Under the pieces are notes generated by a model. The model was not told the DNA's origin. It was given only the letters and a program-made list of their open reading frames with translations, and did not search any database. A DNA stretch of 64,000 bases from JAQUBU01 sp036677685 (lineage in GTDB: Bacteria; Bacillota; Syntrophomonadia; Syntrophomonadales; Syntrophomonadaceae): assembly GCA_036677685.1 (NCBI GenBank), contig JAVBWA010000019.1, positions 1-64,000 of the forward strand. The letters are read 5' to 3'. Each line of letters begins with the position of its first letter. The first letter of the stretch is position 1. Below are positions 1 to 7,986 of this stretch, one piece after another. A program made the translations under genes and the position numbers.

Positions 1-39
1 TTTGTTCTCTTCTTTCAGGGGTGATTCTCCTCTTTGCCA

Positions 40-88
40 TAAAACAAAACCTCCTAGAGATGCTCTTATTCTACATCTCTTGGAGGTT
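40..88 (-). terminator. Intrinsic terminator of the chemosensory operon
   Basis: A 15-bp stem (48-62 against 74-88, one mismatch) with an 11-nt loop. On the minus strand it is followed by a T-rich stretch (TTTTGTTTTA). It lies about 45 bp past the last che gene and probably ends the long minus-strand operon. Confidence 0.85.
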
Positions 89-132
89 GGTTTACACAAA
101 ATCTGAAACGGTCTCCCGTTTACGTACTTTTA

Positions 133-594
133 TTATTCTTCAATGGCAATATTAAGTTCCAGCGGGCCTTCTTTGGCGTTGAACTGCACAACCAGGGTTT
201 CCACCTGGCTTATCAATGATATCATATTTTTGCCGCTTACCAGAGTTGGGGGGGTAATATCCACCAAACTGCCCATTTGTTCAAGGTTGCTGACACTGTT
301 CCCGGCGATCATATTGGCCATTTCACATATTGCACTGCGGGGCATCATGTCAAACTGGCTGACCGGCAAACCACCCATCATGGTCGAAGCTATATTACAG
401 GCTGTAGCTTCATGCATTGAAAATACGATATTGCCTCTTAATCCTCCTACCAAACCAATGATAATATTAACATCATGGTCGGTCTGCAGCTTTTCCCGCT
501 TGCTTATCCCGGTTCTTTGCATGCCGCCCAGGCCCAGCGTGCCTGAGACATTCAGCAAACCACCGATAAAGGGGTTTATGTGTTTAATATCCAT
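133..594 (-). CDS. cheX: CheX-family CheY-P phosphatase (copy 2, promoter-distal)
   Basis: A 153-residue protein of the CheX/CheC phosphatase family, which speeds dephosphorylation of CheY-P in the cytoplasm. The CheX active-site pattern E-x-x-N is visible as E91/N94 in EMANMIAGN. The fold looks full length for CheX and has no membrane segment. Its ATG directly follows the TAA of the upstream cheX copy with no spacer, so the two are probably translationally coupled. It is the last gene of the operon. The two CheX proteins are only distantly similar, so they may act on the two different CheY proteins of the operon; that pairing is inference. Confidence 0.88.
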   Translation of the reverse strand: MDIKHINPFIGGLLNVSGTLGLGGMQRTGISKREKLQTDHDVNIIIGLVGGLRGNIVFSMHEATACNIASTMMGGLPVSQFDMMPRSAICEMANMIAGNSVSNLEQMGSLVDITPPTLVSGKNMISLISQVETLVVQFNAKEGPLELNIAIEE

Positions 595-1071
595 TTACTT
601 CTTCCCCTCCTCAACAGCAACATTAATTTTTATCGGTCCGGCACTGGTATCTATAAGTACGGAACTGGAATTCAGGCGTACATTGAACATGCTCAAGTCG
701 TTCCCGGCAAAAACACTGGGCGGGGTGAGCCGCAGGTTCAATCCCGGATATGTATTATTAATGTCGGTAATTGCGTTACCACTAATAATATTACCTAACT
801 CCGCGCCTGATAAAAGCACTTCTTCATCGGCCACCGAGGAATATTCTTCACCGGTAAGCGCACTGGCTATTTGTATGGCAGTTTCTCCTGTCATGTCCAA
901 AAAGAAACGTCCTTTCCATCCCCCAGTAAAGCCTACTATTACAGAAAAACCCCGGGAGGCAAAGGAATCACCTTCGTTCTCAGTAGTACCACTTTTTACA
1001 TCAAGATCCAGCATATCTTTAAAGATATTAACACTGCTCTTAACAAATGGTGCTATGTGGGATGTACTCAA
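595..1071 (-). CDS. cheX: CheX-family CheY-P phosphatase (copy 1)
   Basis: A 158-residue CheX-like protein with the catalytic pair at E91/N94 (ELGNIISGN), the same spacing as in the neighbouring copy. It starts about 15 bp after cheY and ends exactly where the second cheX begins. CheX proteins usually work as symmetric dimers; two adjacent divergent copies would also allow a heterodimer. Role: signal termination by hydrolysis of CheY-P. No CheC or CheD is seen in the operon, so CheX is the only visible phosphatase. Confidence 0.88.
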   Translation of the reverse strand: MSTSHIAPFVKSSVNIFKDMLDLDVKSGTTENEGDSFASRGFSVIVGFTGGWKGRFFLDMTGETAIQIASALTGEEYSSVADEEVLLSGAELGNIISGNAITDINNTYPGLNLRLTPPSVFAGNDLSMFNVRLNSSSVLIDTSAGPIKINVAVEEGKK

Positions 1072-1086
1072 AGCTTCACCTCATTC

Positions 1087-1470
1087 TTACATAAGTTTTA
1101 ATATCCGTTCGACCAATTCCGGGGCCTTAAAGGGCTTGCAGTAAACATCGTCAATGCCCCGCGATTTGGCATCATTTATAATATCATTATCGCCCATGGC
1201 GCTTAACATAATAATCTTTTGCTTGGGATTGATTTTTTTGATGGCACTTGCCGCATCCAAACCATCCATTACCGGCATAGTCACATCCATGGTAATGACG
1301 TCGGCCTTAATTTTAGGATATAATTCCACCGCGTCCTTGCCATTACCGGCTTCGGCACATACCACAAAACCTTCCGGCTCCAAAGCCTTTTTTATCATTT
1401 TGCGGGATATGGCAGAATCATCTACGGACATAACCTGGATAGCGGTGCCATCTGCCTTTATACCTTTCAT
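1087..1470 (-). CDS. cheY: CheY-type single-domain response regulator (distal copy)
   Basis: A 127-residue receiver domain. The acidic pocket is D17/D18, the phosphoacceptor is D62 (ITMDVTMPVMDG), the switch Ser is S90 and the conserved Lys is K112 (CKPF). It has a short N-terminal extension of about 10 residues and no output domain. It lies between cheB and the two cheX genes, and its sequence is of the classical Gram-positive CheY type (VDDSAISRKMIKKAL). It is probably phosphorylated by the CheA of this operon. The target is unknown because no flagellar switch gene is present here. Confidence 0.92.
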   Translation of the reverse strand: MKGIKADGTAIQVMSVDDSAISRKMIKKALEPEGFVVCAEAGNGKDAVELYPKIKADVITMDVTMPVMDGLDAASAIKKINPKQKIIMLSAMGDNDIINDAKSRGIDDVYCKPFKAPELVERILKLM

Positions 1471-1485
1471 TTTGTCACCTCCTTG

Positions 1486-2538
1486 TTATCGATTAACAGC
1501 GCGAATAATTTCCCGCGCGATATCCCAAATGGGAACGACGATTTCCGCTCCCCCGCGTTTGATGGCCTCCCCCGGCATACCAAAAACAATAGCGCTTTCT
1601 TCAGATTCAGCAATGGTAATACCGCCAGCCTCGCGGATTTTAACCATGGTATCGGCTCCATCATTGCCCATCCCGGTCATGATAACCCCGACAGTGCGAT
1701 CTCCGTATACATTTAAAACTGAATCCATCATTACACTTACGGAGGGAATAAAGAGGTGATCAGGCTTGGAAGTCAATCTGATTATAACATCTCCCATGGT
1801 ATTTTTTATCAGATTGAGATGGCGCCCCCCACTTCCGACGTAAACCTTGCCGGCTTCCACCTTGGTCCCGGCCTGAGCTTCCACAATTTCTATCGGGCTG
1901 TTGTCGTTTAAACGTTTCACATAGGATGATGTGAAATTAGGCGGCATATGCTGCACCAGAAAAAGTGCGGCATTAATATCAGGGGGAATTAAGGGCAATA
2001 CTTCATAGATAACTTTGGGACCCCCGGTGGAAATCCCCATAGCTACAGCTTTCATGGGTTTTCTATGTTTAGGTTCGGAGGTAATTCTACTTTTTACGGC
2101 AGGAGCCACCCGGGCCGACCTTTGCCGGGTTTTAAGCCGGCCGCGATTGTCTACCGCCGCTTTGATTTTCGAGATAAGCTCGGCTGCTACTTTTTCCATA
2201 TCGCTCGAAACTGTACCTCCGGGTTTGCCCACAAAATCAAATGCTCCTAGTTCCAAGGCCTCAAATGTAGTCATGGCTCCCTCCTGGGTAAGGGAGGAAA
2301 CCATGATTACCGGGCATATCTTCTCACCTACTATGTATTGCAGAGCCGTGATTCCATCCAACTTGGGCATGTTAATATCCATGGTAATCACATCTGGCTT
2401 TATTTCACGAGCTTTGGTTACTACATCTTCCCCATCGCGAGCCGCCCCAATTACCTGGATATCGGGATCACTCTCCAGAATTTTTTTGAGCATTTTGCGC
2501 ATTAGTGCGGAATCATCGGCAATCAATACATTAATCAT
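1486..2538 (-). CDS. cheB: CheB receptor methylesterase/glutamine deamidase
   Basis: 350 residues: an N-terminal receiver domain (phosphoacceptor D54, ITMDINMPKLDG), a linker at about 125-160, and a C-terminal methylesterase domain with catalytic triad S170 (GISTGGP), H197 (VQHMPP) and D293 (GNDGAD). It removes methyl groups from receptor glutamates and so opposes CheR in adaptation. Its start overlaps the 3' end of the triple-CheW gene by 8 bp, indicating translational coupling. All catalytic residues are present. Confidence 0.96.
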   Translation of the reverse strand: MINVLIADDSALMRKMLKKILESDPDIQVIGAARDGEDVVTKAREIKPDVITMDINMPKLDGITALQYIVGEKICPVIMVSSLTQEGAMTTFEALELGAFDFVGKPGGTVSSDMEKVAAELISKIKAAVDNRGRLKTRQRSARVAPAVKSRITSEPKHRKPMKAVAMGISTGGPKVIYEVLPLIPPDINAALFLVQHMPPNFTSSYVKRLNDNSPIEIVEAQAGTKVEAGKVYVGSGGRHLNLIKNTMGDVIIRLTSKPDHLFIPSVSVMMDSVLNVYGDRTVGVIMTGMGNDGADTMVKIREAGGITIAESEESAIVFGMPGEAIKRGGAEIVVPIWDIAREIIRAVNR

Positions 2539-4087
2539 TCTTAGTCCCCTTACCTTGTTTTTTTAGCTTGGGAGGACTGCTCTTGGCAGGTTCCGGTTCA
2601 GGTTTGGGATTTGAAATCTGGGCTATTTTTTGCCATTCCTTTTCCAGCAGTACGTTTTCCAGATTTAGCATCATAATCATACGTTTTTCAAGGTTGGCAA
2701 TACCATCCATAAACTTCTGTACCTGCTGGTCTTGCAGTATATCGGGCGTATCCTCCAAATATTTGCTGGGAACCCGAAGAACCTCCAGAACCTCATCAAC
2801 AATAAGTCCGACCTTTTTCTTGTTTATATCGCTTACAATTATTCTGGTGAATTCCGTATATTCCTTGCGTTCCAGTTCAAAGCGTTTACGCAGGTCAATA
2901 ACCGGAATCACATCACCGCGCAGATTAACAACTCCCTCAACATAGCCGGGAGCCCGCGGAACTTTAGTTATTTTGGAAAGCCGGTTTATTTCCTGGACCT
3001 GGGTAATCCGAACTCCAAACTGTTCACCAGCCAAGCGGAATACCACCATCTGTTCCTCATCCATTTCCTCAACATAATTATCGTCTTTTTCCTCAAACGC
3101 ATTAGTATCATCTTTTTGTTCAAGTTGCTTAAGATCCTCACTGCTAATGATATCCTGGAGATCCATTAGCATTATAATGCGTTTGCCGCCATCCAGACGG
3201 GCAATTCCTTTCAAACGTTCCCCGCCTTCGCCTATGGCCTGGGGAGGCGCGAATATGGTGTCTTTGGGAACCCGGGTTACCTCATAGACCTTGTCCACAA
3301 TAAGGCCAACCAGTATTCCGCCCAGATCGACCACGACAACCCTGGTACTATGGGTAACCTCTTCATTACCCATATTCAATTTAACTCGCATATCGACTAT
3401 AGGCATCAGGGTATCCCGCAAGGAAATAAGGCCCTTAATATATGGAGATACATTGGGCACTTTAACTATTTCCGGATAACGAATAATTTCCCGCACACTT
3501 TCGATTTCCAGGCCAAATTCTTCATTGCCTAACTGGAAGGAAACCAGTTGAACCTCCTCCAGTTTCTTTTCTTCTTTCCTTACGTTCAGATCTGCTCCTT
3601 TGGCTAAGCCCTTGGCATCCGAAGCTTGCGCCTGATCCATACTGCATATTTTAACAACATCTAAAATCATGGCCAGTTTCTTGTCATCGTTTAGTTTTAC
3701 CACTCCGGTAATGGAGCTGGAATCAACACCTGAAACACTGGCTGGAGCATCTTCAATACGGCTGCTGTCAATTCTTAATACTTCTGACACTCCATCAACA
3801 CTCAAGCCTACTTTTTTACCGCCCACATCAACTACAATCACTCTGCTTGATGCGCTTCTGTCTATCTTTTCCATACCGAACTTGGTTCGGGTGTCAATTA
3901 CCGGGAGTATATGACCTCGTAAATTGGTAACGCCCTCCACATATTTTGCGGCTTGCGGGACTACGGTAATTGACGGAATCCGAATAATTTCCTGAACATT
4001 CATGATGTCTATTCCATATATTTCTTCATCAAGGGCAAAGGTAACCAATTGCATTTCGCTAGAGGAGAAAACATTGTCTGCGCTCAT
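2531..4087 (-). CDS. cheW: Triple-domain CheW coupling protein
   Basis: 518 residues with three complete CheW (SH3-like) domains at about 12-149, 180-318 and 346-480, each opening with a similar beta strand (VTFALDEEIYG, VSFQLGNEEFG, VVFRLAGEQFG) and containing the NLRG/SLRD-type motif. A Pro/Lys-rich tail follows. CheW normally is a single domain of about 150 residues bridging receptor and CheA. I chose the ATG at 4087 because AGGAGG lies 7 bp upstream; the frame stays open to a TTG at 4126 directly after the receptor stop. The tandem form could crosslink several receptor and kinase units, in keeping with the two-tip receptor next door (inference). Confidence 0.93.
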   Translation of the reverse strand: MSADNVFSSSEMQLVTFALDEEIYGIDIMNVQEIIRIPSITVVPQAAKYVEGVTNLRGHILPVIDTRTKFGMEKIDRSASSRVIVVDVGGKKVGLSVDGVSEVLRIDSSRIEDAPASVSGVDSSSITGVVKLNDDKKLAMILDVVKICSMDQAQASDAKGLAKGADLNVRKEEKKLEEVQLVSFQLGNEEFGLEIESVREIIRYPEIVKVPNVSPYIKGLISLRDTLMPIVDMRVKLNMGNEEVTHSTRVVVVDLGGILVGLIVDKVYEVTRVPKDTIFAPPQAIGEGGERLKGIARLDGGKRIIMLMDLQDIISSEDLKQLEQKDDTNAFEEKDDNYVEEMDEEQMVVFRLAGEQFGVRITQVQEINRLSKITKVPRAPGYVEGVVNLRGDVIPVIDLRKRFELERKEYTEFTRIIVSDINKKKVGLIVDEVLEVLRVPSKYLEDTPDILQDQQVQKFMDGIANLEKRMIMMLNLENVLLEKEWQKIAQISNPKPEPEPAKSSPPKLKKQGKGTKND

Positions 4088-4126
4088 GCCAATCCCTCCT
4101 GTTCTGTTGGAATTTTCTCCTCCCAA

Positions 4127-6073
4127 CTAATTTGCCTGCATCTCATCGGCGATAGAAGCAATCTCTTCAATTGAGTTGGCCAGTTCATCTATCGCCCGGG
4201 CTTGTTCATCGGCTACTTTGGAGGCGTTTTCGACCTGTATTTTTACTTCGCTTACGATTTCTGCAACCCGCTTGCATTCCTTTTCATTTTCCGTAACTGC
4301 CTTATCTATCTCATCTAAAATGGTTTTGGCAGCGTTCCTGGCCTTGTCTATTTCTTCCAGCTCCCCGGTTACCACCTGATTCCTTTGGGCCGCCATTCCT
4401 GCAGTTTCATCAGCTTTGTATGAAGCCGCTTCGGATTGGGTCACTTCGGCAATAACTTTGCCCATCTGGATCTGAATATCACGAACCAGATCTTTGATTT
4501 TATCGGCGTTTTCAGCAGATTCGGTAGCCAGGTTGCGAATATCCCCGGCAACTACCGAAAATCCGCGGCCGTGTTCGCCGGCCGTGGCTGCTTCTACAAA
4601 GCCATTTACCGCCAGCATGTTGGTTTGGATGGAAACGTTTTCAATGGTATCAACTATTTTTTCGATGCGGCGAATTTTATCCTGCAGTTCCTCAACTGCG
4701 ATATTGGTGCTTTCATAGGATTTAATACATTCCCGCAAATTGGCCCAAACACTCCGGGCTCTGGCTCGATTTGCTTCCAAGGTATTTTCTACTTCTACTA
4801 TAACTTCTCCAGCAGCGGCTGCAGTGGCATTGATTTCATTTTTAGCAGAAGTACATTGTGCACCTAAGACCGTTGCCTTATGGGTCTCCTCATCTACAGC
4901 CCGGGTTGCGTCGGCCATTTGCATCAAACCGCTCGCGATCTGAGCTGCTGAGGTACTTAATTCTTCAATATTTGCTGATAACTGTTCGGCAGTGGCTGCA
5001 ACTTCTTCAGCCGATTTGTTGATATTGGTGGAAGTTTTTAAATCTTCAGCCATTTCGCTTAATTCCTGACTGGCCACATTAACTTCCGCCAGAGCCTTGC
5101 TCTGCTCGGCTACGGCCTTGGCTATTTCGTGAGTGCCGCTGACCGCTTCTTCCGATGCCGATGCGATATTTTCACTGGCCCCCAGGTATTCGTTGGCATT
5201 TTGGGCCAATATCTTCGAATTTTTTACTTCATCACTTATGTGCACATCATATTGGCCAAAAAGCTGCCCCATGTTTTCGAATCCCGTAACGTTTTCTTCC
5301 AGCTCTTTTTCCATGTTGGTAAACTCGCCCACAATGCGGTTTATTTCTTTTACAACCTCTTCTACGCCGCCGCGGATTTCGTCTACCACACCCCTTATAT
5401 CCCGGGCTGATCTTTCAGAAATCTCCGCCAGGTTCCGCACTTCATCGGCCACCACGGCAAAACCACGGCCATGTTCACCGGCCCGGGCAGCCTCTATGGC
5501 AGCATTTAAAGCCAGCAGGTTGGTCTGGTCGGCAATCATTACAACTGCCTGGACGATATCGCCGATTTGGCTTGACTGCCTCTCCAGGTCCCCTATACGG
5601 TTGGCAGATTGCAGGTTCTTTTCGCCGGCTTCCTTAATCATCGCCTGCATGGTTTGCATAGCCTGCACCGACCCTTTGGCTCCTACATTGCCATTGGCGG
5701 CTGATTGACTAAGAATTGCCAAATTTCTCTCCAGTTCCGCTGCCGATCTGTTAAGTTGAACACTGGCTACCCGCATCTCCTCCGCACTGCTGCCGGCTTG
5801 TTCACCACCTGCGGCCACATCTTCAACAAGTTTGGAGAATTCCAGCCCGGCGGCATTGGATTCTTCTATGCCGGCCAGCAACTGTTCAGAGGCGGAAGCA
5901 ATTCTTTCGGCCATCGCCTGCTGCTTGGCCAAAGTGCGGGCCCGGGCTTTTTCCTGTGCCATTTTACGGGCTACTTCCCTCTTTTTGGTGATGTCATCGC
6001 TGCTTTCTTGCTTGACAGCAATACCTGTCCGTTCGCCACTGTTTGCGGCTGGTCTTTGAAGCTTCTTAGCCAT
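4127..6073 (-). CDS. Soluble methyl-accepting chemotaxis protein with two signalling tips
   Basis: 648 residues, with no transmembrane or periplasmic segment, so a cytoplasmic chemoreceptor. The highly conserved hairpin tip occurs twice: residues about 180-216 (IADQTNLLALNAAIEAARAG) and about 480-516 (VSIQTNMLAVNGFVEAATAG), each followed by EHGRGF and a VRNLAE/IRNLAT stretch. The rest is long coiled coil. Residues 1-60 are strongly basic (KKREVARKMAQEKARAR). The start at 6073 has GGGAGGGG just upstream; a TTG at 6088 is the only longer alternative. No ligand-binding domain is recognised. One polypeptide may occupy two positions in an array, or fold back; neither can be decided from sequence. 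Confidence 0.93.
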   Translation of the reverse strand: MAKKLQRPAANSGERTGIAVKQESSDDITKKREVARKMAQEKARARTLAKQQAMAERIASASEQLLAGIEESNAAGLEFSKLVEDVAAGGEQAGSSAEEMRVASVQLNRSAAELERNLAILSQSAANGNVGAKGSVQAMQTMQAMIKEAGEKNLQSANRIGDLERQSSQIGDIVQAVVMIADQTNLLALNAAIEAARAGEHGRGFAVVADEVRNLAEISERSARDIRGVVDEIRGGVEEVVKEINRIVGEFTNMEKELEENVTGFENMGQLFGQYDVHISDEVKNSKILAQNANEYLGASENIASASEEAVSGTHEIAKAVAEQSKALAEVNVASQELSEMAEDLKTSTNINKSAEEVAATAEQLSANIEELSTSAAQIASGLMQMADATRAVDEETHKATVLGAQCTSAKNEINATAAAAGEVIVEVENTLEANRARARSVWANLRECIKSYESTNIAVEELQDKIRRIEKIVDTIENVSIQTNMLAVNGFVEAATAGEHGRGFSVVAGDIRNLATESAENADKIKDLVRDIQIQMGKVIAEVTQSEAASYKADETAGMAAQRNQVVTGELEEIDKARNAAKTILDEIDKAVTENEKECKRVAEIVSEVKIQVENASKVADEQARAIDELANSIEEIASIADEMQAN

Positions 6074-6098
6074 TGTTACCCCTCCCAATATAATAGTT

Positions 6099-7595
6099 TT
6101 ACAATACCTTCAAATTCCTGCCCCGACGAGCAAGAACCTGGCTTCCACTTAAGTATCCCAAATCATCAATTTCTACTTGATTTTGCATACCAGTATCAAT
6201 ATCCATAGCCGACACATGAAGCATACCATTCTTGTCAATTTCAAAAGTTACATCAATGTTCGGTTCTCCTACTCCCGCCTTTCTGATGCCGGATAGATGA
6301 AATTTGCCCAGGGAGATAATACTCCGGTCTTCAACCACATCACCCATTTCATCACGCTGCAGTATGTGAATAATCACCTCCTCTTGCTGATCTTCAACAG
6401 TAGTAAATAATTTAGCATCCATTACCGGATAGGTTGTATTAGCTGCAATTAACGGCACAAATTCACCCTGATCATCCTCAATCCCAAGTGTATGGCTGGT
6501 TACATCGTGCAGTTCCACATCATTGACCTGCCCTGAAAGCATAGCCGCTTCTAGAGCCGCACCTAAAGCTACCACTTCATCAGGGTTGATTTCAGTACGG
6601 ATCGGCACCTCAGGAAAGATTTCGCATACCTTTTCCGTAAATCCAGGCATACGTGAAGCACCACCAGCAAAAACCACGACATCCACCCATTTTTCATCCA
6701 CCCCGGCCCGTTCCAGGGTTTGCCGGATCAGATCCTCTATCTCTTTAAATAGCTGTCCGCAAAGGAAGTTAAATTGTTCCCGCTGAATTACCTGTTTAAG
6801 ATGTAAGGGGCCTGTGCTGGAAATACTAATATAGGGTATCAAAATAGAGGTTTCTTTGACTGTTGATAAGTCAAGTTTTGATTTTTCGGCATTAATCTGA
6901 ATCTGCTGTATGGCCACCAAATCTTGCTGCAAATCAACTCCATTATTCTCCTGGAAAGTCGCACAAATATCTTCACACAACCTTTGATCAAAATCCAAAC
7001 CGCCGAGATTGCTGGAGCCACCTGTACATAAGACCCGGCATACACCATTTTCGTATTCCATAAGTGTTATATCAAAGGTTCCTCCCCCGATATCCAAAAC
7101 CAGTATGTGTTCCTGGTTGGCAAGTTCGGAGGCATAAGCCAGGGCGGCAGCGGTAGGCTCGTTCAGCAATTTGACTATTTTTATCCCGGCCAGTTCACCG
7201 GCCATAAAAGTTGCCTGGCGCTGGTTGTCATTGAAATAGGCTGGAACGGTAACCACAGCAGCTTCAATTTTCTCGTTCAATACTTTTGAGGCATATTGGA
7301 TTAGTTTACGGATGATAAGAGCAGAAATCTCGACCGGAGTATACTGGCGGCCTGAAATACTCACTCCATAGTCAGAACCCATATGACGTTTGATGGAGCT
7401 AACGGTGCGGTCAGCCTGTAAAAGTGCCTGGTTGCGGGCCATTTCACCCACTATCACCTCTTCGTCATTTTTAAAATGAACTACTGAGGGAGTAAGCCGA
7501 TTGCCCCTTTCGTTTATTATAATTTCGGGTTTGCCCTCCCGGTTGACCCAGGCTACCAATGAATTGGTGGTCCCCAGATCAATTCCCACTATCAC
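6099..7595 (-). CDS. Hsp70/DnaK-like protein lacking most of the lid
   Basis: 498 residues, starting at GTG with a GGGGGA-type ribosome binding site. It has the Hsp70 ATPase domain (phosphate loop GIDLGTTNS at residues 4-12, NEPTAAALAYA at about 145, LDIGGGTFD at about 167, FAGGASRMPG at about 310). A beta-sandwich-like substrate domain follows to the end. Housekeeping DnaK is about 610-640 residues, so the helical lid and C-terminal tail are missing. No dnaJ or grpE is nearby. It sits between the TPR/ParB-like gene and the receptor gene, so a role in assembly or turnover of the receptor cluster is likely but unproven. Confidence 0.9.
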   Translation of the reverse strand: MIVGIDLGTTNSLVAWVNREGKPEIIINERGNRLTPSVVHFKNDEEVIVGEMARNQALLQADRTVSSIKRHMGSDYGVSISGRQYTPVEISALIIRKLIQYASKVLNEKIEAAVVTVPAYFNDNQRQATFMAGELAGIKIVKLLNEPTAAALAYASELANQEHILVLDIGGGTFDITLMEYENGVCRVLCTGGSSNLGGLDFDQRLCEDICATFQENNGVDLQQDLVAIQQIQINAEKSKLDLSTVKETSILIPYISISSTGPLHLKQVIQREQFNFLCGQLFKEIEDLIRQTLERAGVDEKWVDVVVFAGGASRMPGFTEKVCEIFPEVPIRTEINPDEVVALGAALEAAMLSGQVNDVELHDVTSHTLGIEDDQGEFVPLIAANTTYPVMDAKLFTTVEDQQEEVIIHILQRDEMGDVVEDRSIISLGKFHLSGIRKAGVGEPNIDVTFEIDKNGMLHVSAMDIDTGMQNQVEIDDLGYLSGSQVLARRGRNLKVL

Positions 7596-7609
7596 ATTTT
7601 CTTCCCCCT

Positions 7610-7984
7610 CTATTTGCTTAATGCAGATAAATTCTCCCGAGCGGTGCCGTTATCCGGCCATATCTTAAGAGCCTGTTCAAGATAATTAACCGCACCCTGG
7701 TCATCTCCGCTTTCATATAAGATAATCGCCAGGTTATTACAGGCCTCTGAGCAGAGTTTTGCGGAGCCAGGGAGCTTGAGGTCAAGACAAGATTCCAGGG
7801 AATCAATAACCTTCCGAAAAAGATAATAGGCTTCAAATAAGTGTCCCTTTTCATCTTCGGACATAGCTTGTTCAAATAATAACTGAATACGACTTAAGTC
7901 AATGTCTTCAGGTTTATTAACCTGGTTTGAAGTAGCCTTTAGTAATAGGTCCAGTCCCTTTCCCAAACTTTTCTTATTTCCCAT
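7610..7984 (-). CDS. TPR protein with ParB-like N-terminal peptide, partner of ParA
   Basis: 124 residues. The N-terminus (KKSLGKGLDLLL, residues 4-15) resembles the LGKGLxxLL peptide with which ParB/Spo0J proteins contact and stimulate ParA. No ParB DNA-binding (HTH) domain follows. Instead residues about 30-120 look like tetratricopeptide repeats (EAYYLFRKVIDSL, ACNNLAIILYESGDDQGAV, NYLEQALKIWP). It starts 2 bp after the ParA gene. The simplest reading is a ParA adaptor that binds a protein cargo through TPRs instead of binding parS DNA. The peptide match is seen; the function is inference. Confidence 0.8.
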   Translation of the reverse strand: MGNKKSLGKGLDLLLKATSNQVNKPEDIDLSRIQLLFEQAMSEDEKGHLFEAYYLFRKVIDSLESCLDLKLPGSAKLCSEACNNLAIILYESGDDQGAVNYLEQALKIWPDNGTARENLSALSK

Positions 7985-7986
7985 CT

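Noticed and set aside
143..1144. 333-codon plus-strand frame opposite the cheX genes
   Set aside because: It is antisense to two genes with intact CheX motifs; its sequence is low-complexity and matches no family.
4088..4126. Longer start (TTG at 4126) for the triple CheW protein
   Set aside because: The TTG directly follows the receptor stop codon and has no spaced binding site, whereas the ATG at 4087 has AGGAGG 7 bp upstream.
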